Assembly (NCBI RefSeq): GCF_020438995.1
Contig: NZ_JAGQTN010000265.1
Location: 1 to 48,304, forward strand
Reading direction: 5' to 3'
Origin: Gordonia sp. (in: high G+C Gram-positive bacteria)
GTDB taxonomy: Bacteria > Actinomycetota > Actinomycetes > Mycobacteriales > Mycobacteriaceae
Length of the DNA stretch: 48,304 nucleotides
In this document: positions 1-8,218 of the stretch, piece by piece
How positions within the stretch are numbered: position 1 is the stretch's first letter
Layout: each line of letters starts with the position of its first letter
Made by a program: the position numbers and the translations under genes
Notes under the pieces: model-generated
What the model saw: the letters and a program-made list of their open reading frames with translations, nothing else
What the model was told of the DNA's origin: nothing
Database searches by the model: none

Positions 1-115
1 AAACCCCGCCCACCCGAACGGACCTCGGGAACATCGGCATGCCAAACACTGCTAAACACACTGTGCAACACGCAAATTCGCAGTCAGATCCGATACGCCA
101 CCGCTACTCGCGGAT

Positions 116-304
116 CTAGGTCAGATCCGGTCCCGGTGGCGGCCAGAAGCCGGCGAAGATCGCGAATCCGAGCAGTCCGAAGAAGGCGTAGCAGCCGACC
201 ATAAGCAACGCGATGCGGATGAGCCGGTAGTCCAGACGAATGCGATCGGCATCGGGTCCCGGTCCGGGAATCTGAACGCCTTGTCGCGGTGCGGTGAGTG
301 TCAT
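116..304 (-). CDS. Small single-span membrane protein, last gene of the dioxygenase operon
   Basis: A 62-residue protein of unknown function. Its ATG shares one base with the stop of the FAD oxidoreductase (TGATG), so translation is probably coupled. The frame stays open 21 codons further upstream, but that stretch is arginine-rich and overlaps the neighbour, so I chose the coupled ATG. About 30 polar residues are followed by one hydrophobic segment (around residues 30-52, with IALLMVGCYAFFGLLG) and a short proline-rich tail. This looks like a cytoplasmic N-terminus with a single membrane span. I recognise no family. It may anchor or partner a membrane step of the pathway; that is inference from position only. 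The 115 bases beyond it, to the window edge, show no gene. Confidence 0.6.
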   Translation of the reverse strand: MTLTAPRQGVQIPGPGPDADRIRLDYRLIRIALLMVGCYAFFGLLGFAIFAGFWPPPGPDLT

Positions 305-1635
305 CACGACTCCCGGGGGAACTCCGCGATGATTTCGCCGACGACGAGCTGGGCGGTTTCGGCGCACGCCGTGGTGCCGCCGTTGGCGTATTCCTTCACA
401 GCGTCACCGACATTCCACAAACCCTTGATGTCAGTGGTGTGCGGGAGGTCGAATCCGGCGACGGCACGCTGCGGCGGCCATCCGTCCCGGGTGATGACGG
501 TGCTCAGGATTCGTGCCTTCTCGTCGAATCCGGGGATCGTGTCGCGCAGATCGGCACGCAGCAGCTCGATTTCGGCGGCCTCGTCGAAATCGCCGATTGC
601 CGGTTCAGGCACCGAGGTCCCCACATACAGGTGCCAGCCTGCCGGCGCCATCTCGGGGCAGGAGTCGGTGAAATTGGCGATGTACGCCAGGCGGCGGCTG
701 CTGGAGAAGCTGAGCATGCCGGGGGCTTCGATCAACGGCTCCTGGCTCGCGAAATTGATCGTGAGCATCGCACACGGACGGTTGCGCTGATTGACCAGCT
801 TCACATAGTCGTCGTCGAACGCGTCCTCGCCGGCGAGTCCGATGGTCGCGAACGGGCCGACGTCACTGACGACGATCGGGGCGGTGACCGTCCGCTCCTG
901 GCCGTCACGGCTCAGCGTCACTCCAATGACCGCTCCGTCGTCGACGTTGATACTGGTCACCTCGGTGGACAGCTCGAGCACACCGCCATGTCCGATGAAT
1001 GCCTCCGCCAACGCTTTCCACACACCGATCGTTCCCTCGGGATGAAAACCGAACCGCTTGAACGCGCTCTTGCGGGTGAAATAGGTGAGGAAGACTCGCG
1101 CGGGCAGTTCCTCGGAACTGACGGCGAACACAGACGCGCACATATTGCGGAAGATGCCGTGCACACCGTCATTCTTGGTGTATTTGCGCACCCAATCGGC
1201 GGTGGACAGTTCGTCCTCCGGAAGTCCCGAATCGCTTCGGGCCGCGCCGATTCCCTTGGCGAGCTTGGCGCCCTGGCGGGTCAGTTTGCCCAGCAGCAGG
1301 CCCCACCCGCCGCGGGTGACGTCGACGTCCTTGCCTGCGACCCGATACAGGATGGGTGGTTGCGGTTCGCGGATGTCGAACTTGGCGCCGACCTCTGCGA
1401 AGGTCTGTTCGGTGATTCCGCCGACCTCAATGACGATCGCGCCGTCATTGACCTTGAAGCCGTCGACCTCGGTGGTCGAGGCACGCCCGCCCACCTTGTC
1501 CAGGCGTTCGACCACGAGAGTGCGATATCCCTGGTGCGCGAGTCGGGCCGCGGTGAACAGGCCACCGGCCCCGGCGCCGATGACGACCACGTCGTAGTCG
1601 TCGCCGGCCGTCGCGGATGATTCCTCTACAGTCAT
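304..1635 (-). CDS. FAD-dependent oxidoreductase, phytoene-desaturase-like
   Basis: 443 residues. The N-terminus carries a Rossmann FAD-binding motif (VIGAGAGGLFTAARL, about residues 17-31) followed by the ERLDKVGGRAST signature of the amine-oxidase/phytoene desaturase group. The C-terminus has the matching FAD-contact block (GLWNVGDAVKEYANGGTTA). Such enzymes oxidise C-C, C-N or ring bonds; the substrate cannot be read from sequence. An AAGGA ribosome site lies about 8 bases before the ATG. It follows an acyl-CoA dehydrogenase by 46 bases and is coupled to the small membrane protein. In this context it may dehydrogenate a ring or acyl-CoA intermediate (inference). It is not obviously a carotenoid enzyme, because no crtB- or crtE-type gene is nearby. 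Confidence 0.85.
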   Translation of the reverse strand: MTVEESSATAGDDYDVVVIGAGAGGLFTAARLAHQGYRTLVVERLDKVGGRASTTEVDGFKVNDGAIVIEVGGITEQTFAEVGAKFDIREPQPPILYRVAGKDVDVTRGGWGLLLGKLTRQGAKLAKGIGAARSDSGLPEDELSTADWVRKYTKNDGVHGIFRNMCASVFAVSSEELPARVFLTYFTRKSAFKRFGFHPEGTIGVWKALAEAFIGHGGVLELSTEVTSINVDDGAVIGVTLSRDGQERTVTAPIVVSDVGPFATIGLAGEDAFDDDYVKLVNQRNRPCAMLTINFASQEPLIEAPGMLSFSSSRRLAYIANFTDSCPEMAPAGWHLYVGTSVPEPAIGDFDEAAEIELLRADLRDTIPGFDEKARILSTVITRDGWPPQRAVAGFDLPHTTDIKGLWNVGDAVKEYANGGTTACAETAQLVVGEIIAEFPRES

Positions 1636-1681
1636 TGTTCTTGTCCTTCCATGTCTTTCGTGTCTCCTGCGCGAAGCAGAT

Positions 1682-2845
1682 TCAGTAGGAACGCGGCAGA
1701 CCCAGCGAGGTCTGCGCGACGAAGTTGAGGACCATCTCGCGACTGACCGGCGCGGTCCGCATCAGCCGGGTGACGAACCACAGCTCGGACAGTCCGTATT
1801 CATGCGACAGCCCATTGCCGCCGTGCACCTGAATCGCCTGATCGAGTGCTTTCAGCGCGGCCTCGGACGCGGCGTACTTCGCGATATTGGCCGCCTCCCC
1901 CACGCCCGCCGAGTCGCTGTCGGACAGTTCCGCCGACAATCGGGTCGCCAACCGGGCGACCTCGACATTGATGTGGCATTCGGCGAGCGGATGCGACACA
2001 CCCTGGTGCTGGCCGATGGGCGTGGACCAGACCTTGCGATTGCGCGCATAGTCGGTGGCCTTGGCCACCGCGTACCGTCCGATACCCCCGCACAGCGCGC
2101 CGACCAGAATCCGTTCCGGGTTGAGGCCGCTGAACACCTGACGCAGACCGTTACCGGTCTCCCCCACCAGGGCCTCGGGTCCGACACGCACCTCGTCGAG
2201 GAACACCGTGAACTGCTTGTCTGGCGAGACGATCGAGGTGGGAATCTGCTGGATCGTCAGGCCCGGACTGTCGGTGGGAACCACGAAGATGGACAGCTTC
2301 TTCTTCTCTTCGGTCGACAGATCGCCGTCGCGGGCGATGAGCAGCACCGCATCGGCCTGATCGATCGCCGAGATGTAGTACTTCTGGCCGGAAATCACCC
2401 ATCCGTCACCATCGCGACGTGCGGTGGTCTTCACGTTGTGGCTGTTGGAACCGGCGTCGGGCTCGGTCAGCCCGAACGCCATCTTGCGGGTGCCGTCGGC
2501 CAGCGACGGCAGCCATTCCCGTTTCATCGCGTCACTGCCGTGCGCGGCGATGATCGACCCACAGATCGCCGGGGAGATGACCCAGATCAGCAGCGGCATA
2601 CCTTCGGCCGCAAGCTCTTCCACGATGACGACGGCCTCGGCCATACCTCCGCCGCCGCCACCGTATTCTTCGGGGAGGTGCACACCGAGCAGGCCCGCAT
2701 CACCGAGATCGCGCCACAGCTCGGCGATATCGCCACCCGAGCGACCGCGTTCCAGAAAGTACTGCGCCCCATACTTCTTCGCGATGGCGCGGGTGCTCTC
2801 CCGGATCGCCCGGTGCTCGTCGTTATCGTGTATCAAACCGGCCAC
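1682..2845 (-). CDS. Acyl-CoA dehydrogenase, atypical C-terminus
   Basis: 387 residues, usual length for the family. The start is a GTG, with AGGT about 9 bases upstream. The FAD/substrate region LTEPDAGSN and the later HGGNGLSHEYG block identify the fold. At the C-terminus, where short-chain enzymes carry the catalytic Glu in YEGT, the sequence reads MRTAPVSREM, so that base is absent. Either the base lies elsewhere, as in isovaleryl-CoA dehydrogenase, or this is one half of a heteromer such as the alpha2beta2 steroid FadE enzymes. It would introduce an alpha,beta double bond into an acyl-CoA. It lies 6 bases downstream of the NTF2-crotonase gene in the same operon. Confidence 0.9.
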   Translation of the reverse strand: MAGLIHDNDEHRAIRESTRAIAKKYGAQYFLERGRSGGDIAELWRDLGDAGLLGVHLPEEYGGGGGGMAEAVVIVEELAAEGMPLLIWVISPAICGSIIAAHGSDAMKREWLPSLADGTRKMAFGLTEPDAGSNSHNVKTTARRDGDGWVISGQKYYISAIDQADAVLLIARDGDLSTEEKKKLSIFVVPTDSPGLTIQQIPTSIVSPDKQFTVFLDEVRVGPEALVGETGNGLRQVFSGLNPERILVGALCGGIGRYAVAKATDYARNRKVWSTPIGQHQGVSHPLAECHINVEVARLATRLSAELSDSDSAGVGEAANIAKYAASEAALKALDQAIQVHGGNGLSHEYGLSELWFVTRLMRTAPVSREMVLNFVAQTSLGLPRSY

Positions 2846-2851
2846 GTGCGG

Positions 2852-4099
2852 TTACCTGCCTTCAAAAGTCGGTGGCTTCTTGCTGATGAATGCCTCGATC
2901 GCCTGCTGCGCGTCGCGGGTCTTCCCGGACACCGCCAAACCGTCGGTTTCAGCTCGCAATTGCTCGGACAAGGTGTTACTCACACTCTCGCGCAGCAGTT
3001 TTCGTTGCAGCGCAAAGCCGCGAGTCGGACCGGCCGCCAGTTTCCGCGCCTTCGACAATGCGTACTCGCGCACCGTGTCGGCGTCGACGACCTCGGCGAC
3101 CAGCCCCCACTGTTCGGCCAGCTCCGCATCGACCCGAAGATTCTCGAGGTACATGCGCCGTGCGCGGACCGGGCCGATCAGCCGCGGCAACGACCACGTG
3201 CCACCGCCGTCGCCGGACAGGCCGATGGCACTGAACGCGGTACAGAAGACAGTGCCCGCGGCGGCCACCGTGATGTCGGCCGCGTAGACGAATCCCAAAC
3301 CGCCACCGGCCACCGATCCGTGCGCGGCCGTCACGATGGGCACGTCGAGGCGATCGAGGATGCGGAAACACTCGTGGAACGGCTCGGTCATCTTCGAGGT
3401 GAGGGCACCGATGGTACCGGGCAGCGCCGACGTGAAGTAGTCGATGTCGCCACCCACCGACAGCGCCTGGCCATTGCCCGCGATCAGCACGGCACGCACT
3501 CGTGGATCGGCCTCGATCGCACGCGCCACAGCCAGGGTCTCCTCCGCCATCCGGAGGTTGATCGCGTTGCGATGTTCGGGACGATTGATGATCACCTGGG
3601 CCACACCGTGTTCCACCGAATACTCGATCGTCTCGAGTTCGGTGATCGTCGGCATCGAGTACCCGGGGAAGGTGGTGACCTCGCCGCCGTCGAACGCGTC
3701 GCACCAGATCGCGGTGTCGGTCAATTGCCGTAGCCGGGTGATCTTTCCGGATTCGGCGAACGTCAGGATGTGAATGAACTCCGCGTTCAGTTCGCGTCCG
3801 GTCGGGCGACAGATTCCGCGATAGGTGCCGCACACCTGCAATCTGTTGTCCGGCAGGAGATCGAAGCTCTCCGGTTCCGCGCGGGCCCGGAAGGTACGGC
3901 CCAGCCGCCACCAGAAGTTGCCGATCATGTCGTCGGGACCGTGATAGGTGCCGCCGAGCCCGAGGGGCAGTCCGGGTGCGGTCCGGCCGACGAACTCCGT
4001 GTCGAGCAGGTCGCGGACCCGATCTGCGTCACCGCCGGCCAGCGCGGTGTACAGCGTCTGCGCCACCGAAACCTGTTGTGGCGCCACATCCCCGGCCAT
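2852..4099 (-). CDS. NTF2/SnoaL-like domain fused to an enoyl-CoA hydratase/isomerase
   Basis: 415 residues in two parts. Residues about 10-140 look like an NTF2/SnoaL cone fold: short helices, a WWRLGRTF segment, and GTYRGICRPTGREL typical of polyketide-cyclase-like proteins. Residues about 155-415 are a crotonase. I chose the ATG that overlaps the thiolase stop by one base (TGATG); the open frame extends 47 codons further but through the thiolase end. In the crotonase the first canonical Glu is lost (AGGGLGFVYA), and GLSGDGGGTW carries an Asp near residue 297, as in PaaG-type isomerases. I therefore expect isomerase or ring-directed chemistry rather than plain hydration. The fusion itself is unusual. 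The order of the two steps is unknown. Confidence 0.85.
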   Translation of the reverse strand: MAGDVAPQQVSVAQTLYTALAGGDADRVRDLLDTEFVGRTAPGLPLGLGGTYHGPDDMIGNFWWRLGRTFRARAEPESFDLLPDNRLQVCGTYRGICRPTGRELNAEFIHILTFAESGKITRLRQLTDTAIWCDAFDGGEVTTFPGYSMPTITELETIEYSVEHGVAQVIINRPEHRNAINLRMAEETLAVARAIEADPRVRAVLIAGNGQALSVGGDIDYFTSALPGTIGALTSKMTEPFHECFRILDRLDVPIVTAAHGSVAGGGLGFVYAADITVAAAGTVFCTAFSAIGLSGDGGGTWSLPRLIGPVRARRMYLENLRVDAELAEQWGLVAEVVDADTVREYALSKARKLAAGPTRGFALQRKLLRESVSNTLSEQLRAETDGLAVSGKTRDAQQAIEAFISKKPPTFEGR

Positions 4100-5298
4100 C
4101 AGCGGCCACCCGAGAGTTCGGAACCCACCAGCGCCACGAACGACACACAGGCTCCGGGCCTGCCACCAAGGTTGTGGGTCAATGCGATTCGTGGCTCGTC
4201 GAGTTGCCGGGGGCCCGCCTCGCCGCGCAGTTGCAGCCATGCCTCATACAGCATCCGCAGGCCGCTGGCACCGACCGGATGACCGAATGATTTCAGTCCG
4301 CCGTCGACGTTGACCGGTAGCCGCCCGTCTGCGTCGAATGCGCCCGACAGCGACTCCTTCCACGCCTGCCCGCGGTCACAGAATCCCAGATCCTCCATGA
4401 GGACGAGTTCGGTGGGTGTGAAGCAGTCGTGCACCTCGGCCAGCGAGATCTCCTGTTGCGGGTCGGTGATCCCGGCCTGCGCGTACGCGTCCTGCGCCGA
4501 TCGCACCACCTCCGGGAAGGTGGTGAAGTCGTAGCCGGGATCGACCGATCCCCGCGCCGGACCCGCCGCCAGCGCAAGCGCTTTGACGAAGATGGGCCGG
4601 TCGGTGTACTCGTAGGCGTCCTCGGCACGCACGATGAGCGCGCATGCGGCGCCGTCGGACACGCCTGAGCAGTCGAACACGCCAAGTCGTCCGGCCACCT
4701 TCGGCGCGGAGTCGATCTTCTGTTTGGAGACCTCGGAACGGAACTGTGCCTTGGGGTTGCGGGCACCGTTGACGTGGTTCTTCCAAGCGACGTGGGTCAT
4801 CGCCTCCCGCATCTGTCCGGCGTCCACGCCGTATTTGGCGCAGTAGGCCGGATCGAGCAGTGAGAACGCGGCGGGCGCGGTGACCGACAGTTCCGGCGCG
4901 GTCCCGTCTCCGGGCGGATCACCGCGCAGCAGACCGGAGAAGCCCGAATCCTTGAGCTTTTCCACACCGACCGCCATCACCCTGTCGTAGGCGCCGCAGG
5001 CGACGGCGTAGCAGGCGTTGCGGAAGGATTCCGATCCGGTGGCGCAGTAGTTCTCCACGCGGGTGACCGGCTTGTAGTCGGTGCCCAGCGCCCGCGACAG
5101 GACCAGTCCGGACTGCGCTGAGGCGAGGGTACCCAGCCAGAAGGCATCGATGTCGTCGCGCGCGAGCCGGGCCTGGCCGAGTGCTTCGTCGACGGCGGTG
5201 ATGATCATGTCTTCCTGGGATTGATCCCAGAGTTCCCCGAATCGGGTGCAACCCATCGCGACGATGGCGACCTTGTCGGCGATTCCCTTGCTGCCCAT
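4099..5298 (-). CDS. SCP2-type thiolase (acetyl-CoA C-acyltransferase family)
   Basis: 399 residues of the lipid-transfer-protein/SCP-x thiolase group. The nucleophile is Cys85 in VENYCATGSES; the AEVHDCFT and FGHPVGASGLRM blocks supply the other catalytic and CoA-binding features. Such proteins cleave beta-ketoacyl-CoA, or act as retro-aldolases when paired with a DUF35 protein (the Ltp2-ChsH2 arrangement of steroid side-chain loss). The upstream gene ends in exactly such a DUF35 module and overlaps it as TGATG, which strongly suggests a complex. The downstream crotonase also starts inside its stop. Substrate unknown. Confidence 0.9.
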   Translation of the reverse strand: MGSKGIADKVAIVAMGCTRFGELWDQSQEDMIITAVDEALGQARLARDDIDAFWLGTLASAQSGLVLSRALGTDYKPVTRVENYCATGSESFRNACYAVACGAYDRVMAVGVEKLKDSGFSGLLRGDPPGDGTAPELSVTAPAAFSLLDPAYCAKYGVDAGQMREAMTHVAWKNHVNGARNPKAQFRSEVSKQKIDSAPKVAGRLGVFDCSGVSDGAACALIVRAEDAYEYTDRPIFVKALALAAGPARGSVDPGYDFTTFPEVVRSAQDAYAQAGITDPQQEISLAEVHDCFTPTELVLMEDLGFCDRGQAWKESLSGAFDADGRLPVNVDGGLKSFGHPVGASGLRMLYEAWLQLRGEAGPRQLDEPRIALTHNLGGRPGACVSFVALVGSELSGGR

Positions 5299-6686
5299 CA
5301 GTTCTCCTCACCGGACGCGCGGGCGACCGCCGGTACTTGACGTGCTTTCCAGAAGTAGTTGTGCACGCCCCCGGCCGTGAACAGCCGGCGGAACACCATC
5401 GTGACCTCGCCACCGACGCCCAGCGTGTCGGGAACGGCGTCGGCGACCTCGAAAGTGGCCCGACCACCGCCGTCGAAATCGACGACGACGTCCACGACCG
5501 GCGGCGACGGCGAATACGCGAGCCGGTCGACGGTGAACGTGGCGATCCGGCCGCCGCTGTCGCGAACCGATACCGGTTCACTCTGATCGACCGCGCCGCA
5601 TGCCCGGCATACCCGCATGGGCGGAAGGTGCACGAATCCACATGCGGTGCAGCGGCTTCCGTTCAGACCGAACTTCCAGGAGGCGGCCCGGGCCGACGGT
5701 GGCCCGGCGGGGCGGTCCGGTTCGGGGCGGCGCGGCGGTTCCATGTCCAGCAGTCCGCGCCACGACAGGTAGGTGGGATAGGCCACCACTCGCCCGTCGG
5801 CCGCAGCTGCCGCGGCCACCGGATCGGGCTGGCGCCGGGACCCCAGTGCCCCGGTGGTACGCAACACCAGCGCGTCGACGCCGTCTGCCGCCGAGATCAG
5901 CAGGATCGTCTCATCGGGACCGGCCAGGTCGAGTACTGCTGCCAGACCCAGCAGCGGGTCGGCCGCGCCGGCGAACCCCACCGGCGATCCACCCGTGGAG
6001 TGGACGCCCTTGACCAGGGTCGACGCGCGTTTGGCGACGGCGCTGTTGGGGCTGGTCAGCACCACGTGATCGGCCTGCGCCACGCCCGCGTCGTCGAGTG
6101 CGGCGGTGGCCGCCTCCCGGATGAGTGGGGCGTACTGCTCGTACCCGAACCGCTCCTCCCAACTCGACGCCGACACTTCGGTGGGCAGGCGCCATCTGTC
6201 GAGGAACTCCTCGGTCAACGACACCGTCGCCAGCACATCGGCGATCGCGGGACGCTGCGGTGTCGGCGTGCCGATGAGCACAGCAGCGGCGGCGTCGCAC
6301 CCCGTGCGTTCGTCCGCCGATCCCGGGCGGCCGGTGCGTACGTCGGCCGCGACGATCAGGGAACCCCGACCGGCTACGGCCGCCCGGACTGCCGCGAGCG
6401 TCGACCGGGCCGTCCCGATCGCGTCGGATGCGGGCACCCGGCGGTCCAGGCCGAGCGCCGCATGCACCGTCGTCGCGTTGGTCTTGTCCAGGTAGGAAGG
6501 TGAACTTGTCACGAGCACAAGCGATTCCGCCGAATCAGGGCAGCCGGTCGATCGTGCGGCGGCCACCGACATCGTGATCGCGTCCTCGTCGAACGAGGCG
6601 ACGATACGCCCGGCCTTGCCCCTGCTTGCCGGATCAACCCGCCAGAACGGCAGGTAGGTGGCGTACGCGAGAACCGAATTGGTCAT
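5298..6686 (-). CDS. HMG-CoA-synthase-like thiolase fold fused to a DUF35 zinc-ribbon/OB domain
   Basis: 462 residues. Residues 1 to about 310 follow the ketoacyl synthase III/HMG-CoA synthase fold (YLPFWRVD start, SSPSYLDKTNATTVHAALGL, ERFGYEQYAPLI). Residues about 335-462 are a DUF35 module with four zinc-ribbon cysteines (346, 349, 360, 363) and an OB fold. Where active homologues have the nucleophilic Cys, this protein reads VPASDAIGTARS, so condensation chemistry is doubtful and a structural or acyl-CoA-binding role is likely. The ATG at 6686 overlaps the preceding thiolase stop by four bases, and the stop overlaps the next thiolase start, placing it between two thiolases. A partner role for one or both is inferred. 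Confidence 0.85.
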   Translation of the reverse strand: MTNSVLAYATYLPFWRVDPASRGKAGRIVASFDEDAITMSVAAARSTGCPDSAESLVLVTSSPSYLDKTNATTVHAALGLDRRVPASDAIGTARSTLAAVRAAVAGRGSLIVAADVRTGRPGSADERTGCDAAAAVLIGTPTPQRPAIADVLATVSLTEEFLDRWRLPTEVSASSWEERFGYEQYAPLIREAATAALDDAGVAQADHVVLTSPNSAVAKRASTLVKGVHSTGGSPVGFAGAADPLLGLAAVLDLAGPDETILLISAADGVDALVLRTTGALGSRRQPDPVAAAAAADGRVVAYPTYLSWRGLLDMEPPRRPEPDRPAGPPSARAASWKFGLNGSRCTACGFVHLPPMRVCRACGAVDQSEPVSVRDSGGRIATFTVDRLAYSPSPPVVDVVVDFDGGGRATFEVADAVPDTLGVGGEVTMVFRRLFTAGGVHNYFWKARQVPAVARASGEEN

Positions 6687-7894
6687 GCCGACGCCCCCCG
6701 GAAGAGGGCGGCGATACCCTGGCCGCCGCCGATACACATCGTCTCCAGTGCGAGTCCGCCTCCGCGGCGGTCGAGTTCACGCAGCATCGTCGCCAGGATC
6801 CGGCCGCCGGTGGCGCCGATGGGATGCCCGAGGGAGATCCCGGAGCCGTTGACATTGAGCCGGTCGGCCACCTCGCCGGAGGGCAGACCCCATTCGCGTA
6901 GCACCGCGAGCACCTGCACCGCGAATGCCTCGTTGATCTCGATCAGCGCCAGGTCGTCGAATCCGACGCCGGTGCGGCCGAACAGTTTGTTCACCGCGCC
7001 GACCGGGCCGATGCCCATCGTCGCGGGCTCGCAGCCCACCGCTGCCCACCCCTCGAACCAGGCCAGCGGTGTCAGCCCGAGCCGGTCGAGCTGGTCCTCG
7101 GCCACCACCAGACATGCGGCGGCGGCATCGTTCTGCTGCGCGGAATTGCCCGCGGTCACGGTTCCGCCGGGCATGATGGGACGCAGTGTGGCCAGCGTCT
7201 GCTCGGTGGTCTCCGGGCGGATTCCCTCGTCGCGGTCGAGAACGACCGGATCGCCGCGGCGCACCGGAACCTCCACGGGAACGATCTCGTCGGCGAACTT
7301 TCCGGATTCGGTTGCCGCCGCGGCATTCTGCTGACTGCGGGCGGCGAAACTGTCCGCCTCTTCCCTCCCGATACCGTATTTCTCGGCCAGATTCTCGGCG
7401 GTCTCGATCATTCCGCTGATCTTGCCGAAACGCCATTCCGGCTGGGAACGTTCGCGTCCCCGGTCGAGGCGGTCATAGAGCAGTTGATTACCCGACCGTG
7501 AGCCCCACCGCGCCGTTGTGGTGTAGTGCTCGATGTTGCTCATCGATTCGACACCACCGGCGACGACGACGTCGGCGACACCGGTCTGCACCATCATGGC
7601 CGCGGTCGCCACCGCCTGTAGACCACCGCCGCAGCGCCGGTCGGTCTGCGATCCGGGAACCTCGATCGGCAGGCCCGCCTCCAGCGCCGCCCACCGGCCG
7701 ATGCACGGCGCCTCGGAGTTGGCGTAGGACTGGGCGAACACCACTTCCTCGATGACCGCCGGATCGATCGCGGTCCGATCGATCAGCGCGGTCAGGACCT
7801 TCGCGGCCAGATCCACGGCCGGCAACGGTCGCAGTGTCTTGCCGAAGGCTCCGACAGCGGAACGCACCGGTTCCACTATCGCCACTCGTCTCAC
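6683..7894 (-). CDS. Thiolase, acetyl-CoA C-acetyltransferase family
   Basis: 403 residues with all classic thiolase marks: Cys88 in QTDRRCGGGLQA, NEAFAVQ, GHPIGATGGRI and the C-terminal MCIGGGQG loop. It should release acetyl-CoA or propionyl-CoA from a beta-ketoacyl-CoA. The start is a GTG preceded by AGGAG with 7-base spacing; a longer open frame begins at a TTG without a ribosome site and was not used. It follows the 88-residue small protein by 45 bases and overlaps the DUF35 fusion by four bases. It is one of three thiolases in the regulon, so at least two rounds or two distinct cleavages are likely. Confidence 0.92.
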   Translation of the reverse strand: MRRVAIVEPVRSAVGAFGKTLRPLPAVDLAAKVLTALIDRTAIDPAVIEEVVFAQSYANSEAPCIGRWAALEAGLPIEVPGSQTDRRCGGGLQAVATAAMMVQTGVADVVVAGGVESMSNIEHYTTTARWGSRSGNQLLYDRLDRGRERSQPEWRFGKISGMIETAENLAEKYGIGREEADSFAARSQQNAAAATESGKFADEIVPVEVPVRRGDPVVLDRDEGIRPETTEQTLATLRPIMPGGTVTAGNSAQQNDAAAACLVVAEDQLDRLGLTPLAWFEGWAAVGCEPATMGIGPVGAVNKLFGRTGVGFDDLALIEINEAFAVQVLAVLREWGLPSGEVADRLNVNGSGISLGHPIGATGGRILATMLRELDRRGGGLALETMCIGGGQGIAALFRGASA

Positions 7895-7939
7895 AGATTT
7901 TCTCCTCTTACACAAGCAGTTTCGGTTACCGGCCGACTG

Positions 7940-8206
7940 TCAGCGTTGCCCCGACGGGCCTTCCTTCCACCTGTCGGCGGAAGGATCGAGCAACTGGGTC
8001 AGGTGTCCCTCGGGCAGCCAGATGAGGGTTTCGAGCTCGAGCGCGTCGAGGTAGCGCACGCGTCCGGTGCGCAGGTCCTTGAGCCGTAGGCGCGGCGAAT
8101 TGCCCTCATTGTCAACATCCACGGTCACCTCGGCGAATTCGCTGCCCACCACCGGTCCGATGTCCGGAATGTCAAAGGGGCCACGGTCACCCATCTCGAT
8201 CGACAT
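7940..8206 (-). CDS. Small acidic protein encoded beside the ring-hydroxylating dioxygenase
   Basis: 88 residues, acidic and beta-rich in appearance (VGSEFAEVTVDVDNEG, LRLKDLRTGRVRYLDALELE), with no signal peptide, membrane span, cysteine cluster or recognised motif. It starts 12 bases after the dioxygenase beta-subunit stop and precedes a thiolase, so it is co-transcribed with the oxygenase. I have a faint memory of similar short proteins beside actinobacterial Rieske oxygenases, sometimes labelled dihydrodiol dehydrogenase, but it is far too short to be such an enzyme. An accessory or assembly role for the oxygenase is possible; function unknown. Confidence 0.7.
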   Translation of the reverse strand: MSIEMGDRGPFDIPDIGPVVGSEFAEVTVDVDNEGNSPRLRLKDLRTGRVRYLDALELETLIWLPEGHLTQLLDPSADRWKEGPSGQR

Positions 8207-8218
8207 CTCAACTCCGCA

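Noticed and set aside
304-1635. Carotenoid biosynthesis role for the FAD oxidoreductase
   Set aside because: The fold matches phytoene desaturases, but no other carotenoid gene is nearby and it is embedded in an acyl-CoA operon.
298-3733. Long plus-strand open frames opposite the dioxygenase operon (440 and 643 codons)
   Set aside because: They are antisense to genes with clear domains, their translations are low-complexity His/Arg/Asp/Gly-rich, and they match no family. High GC keeps the opposite frames open.
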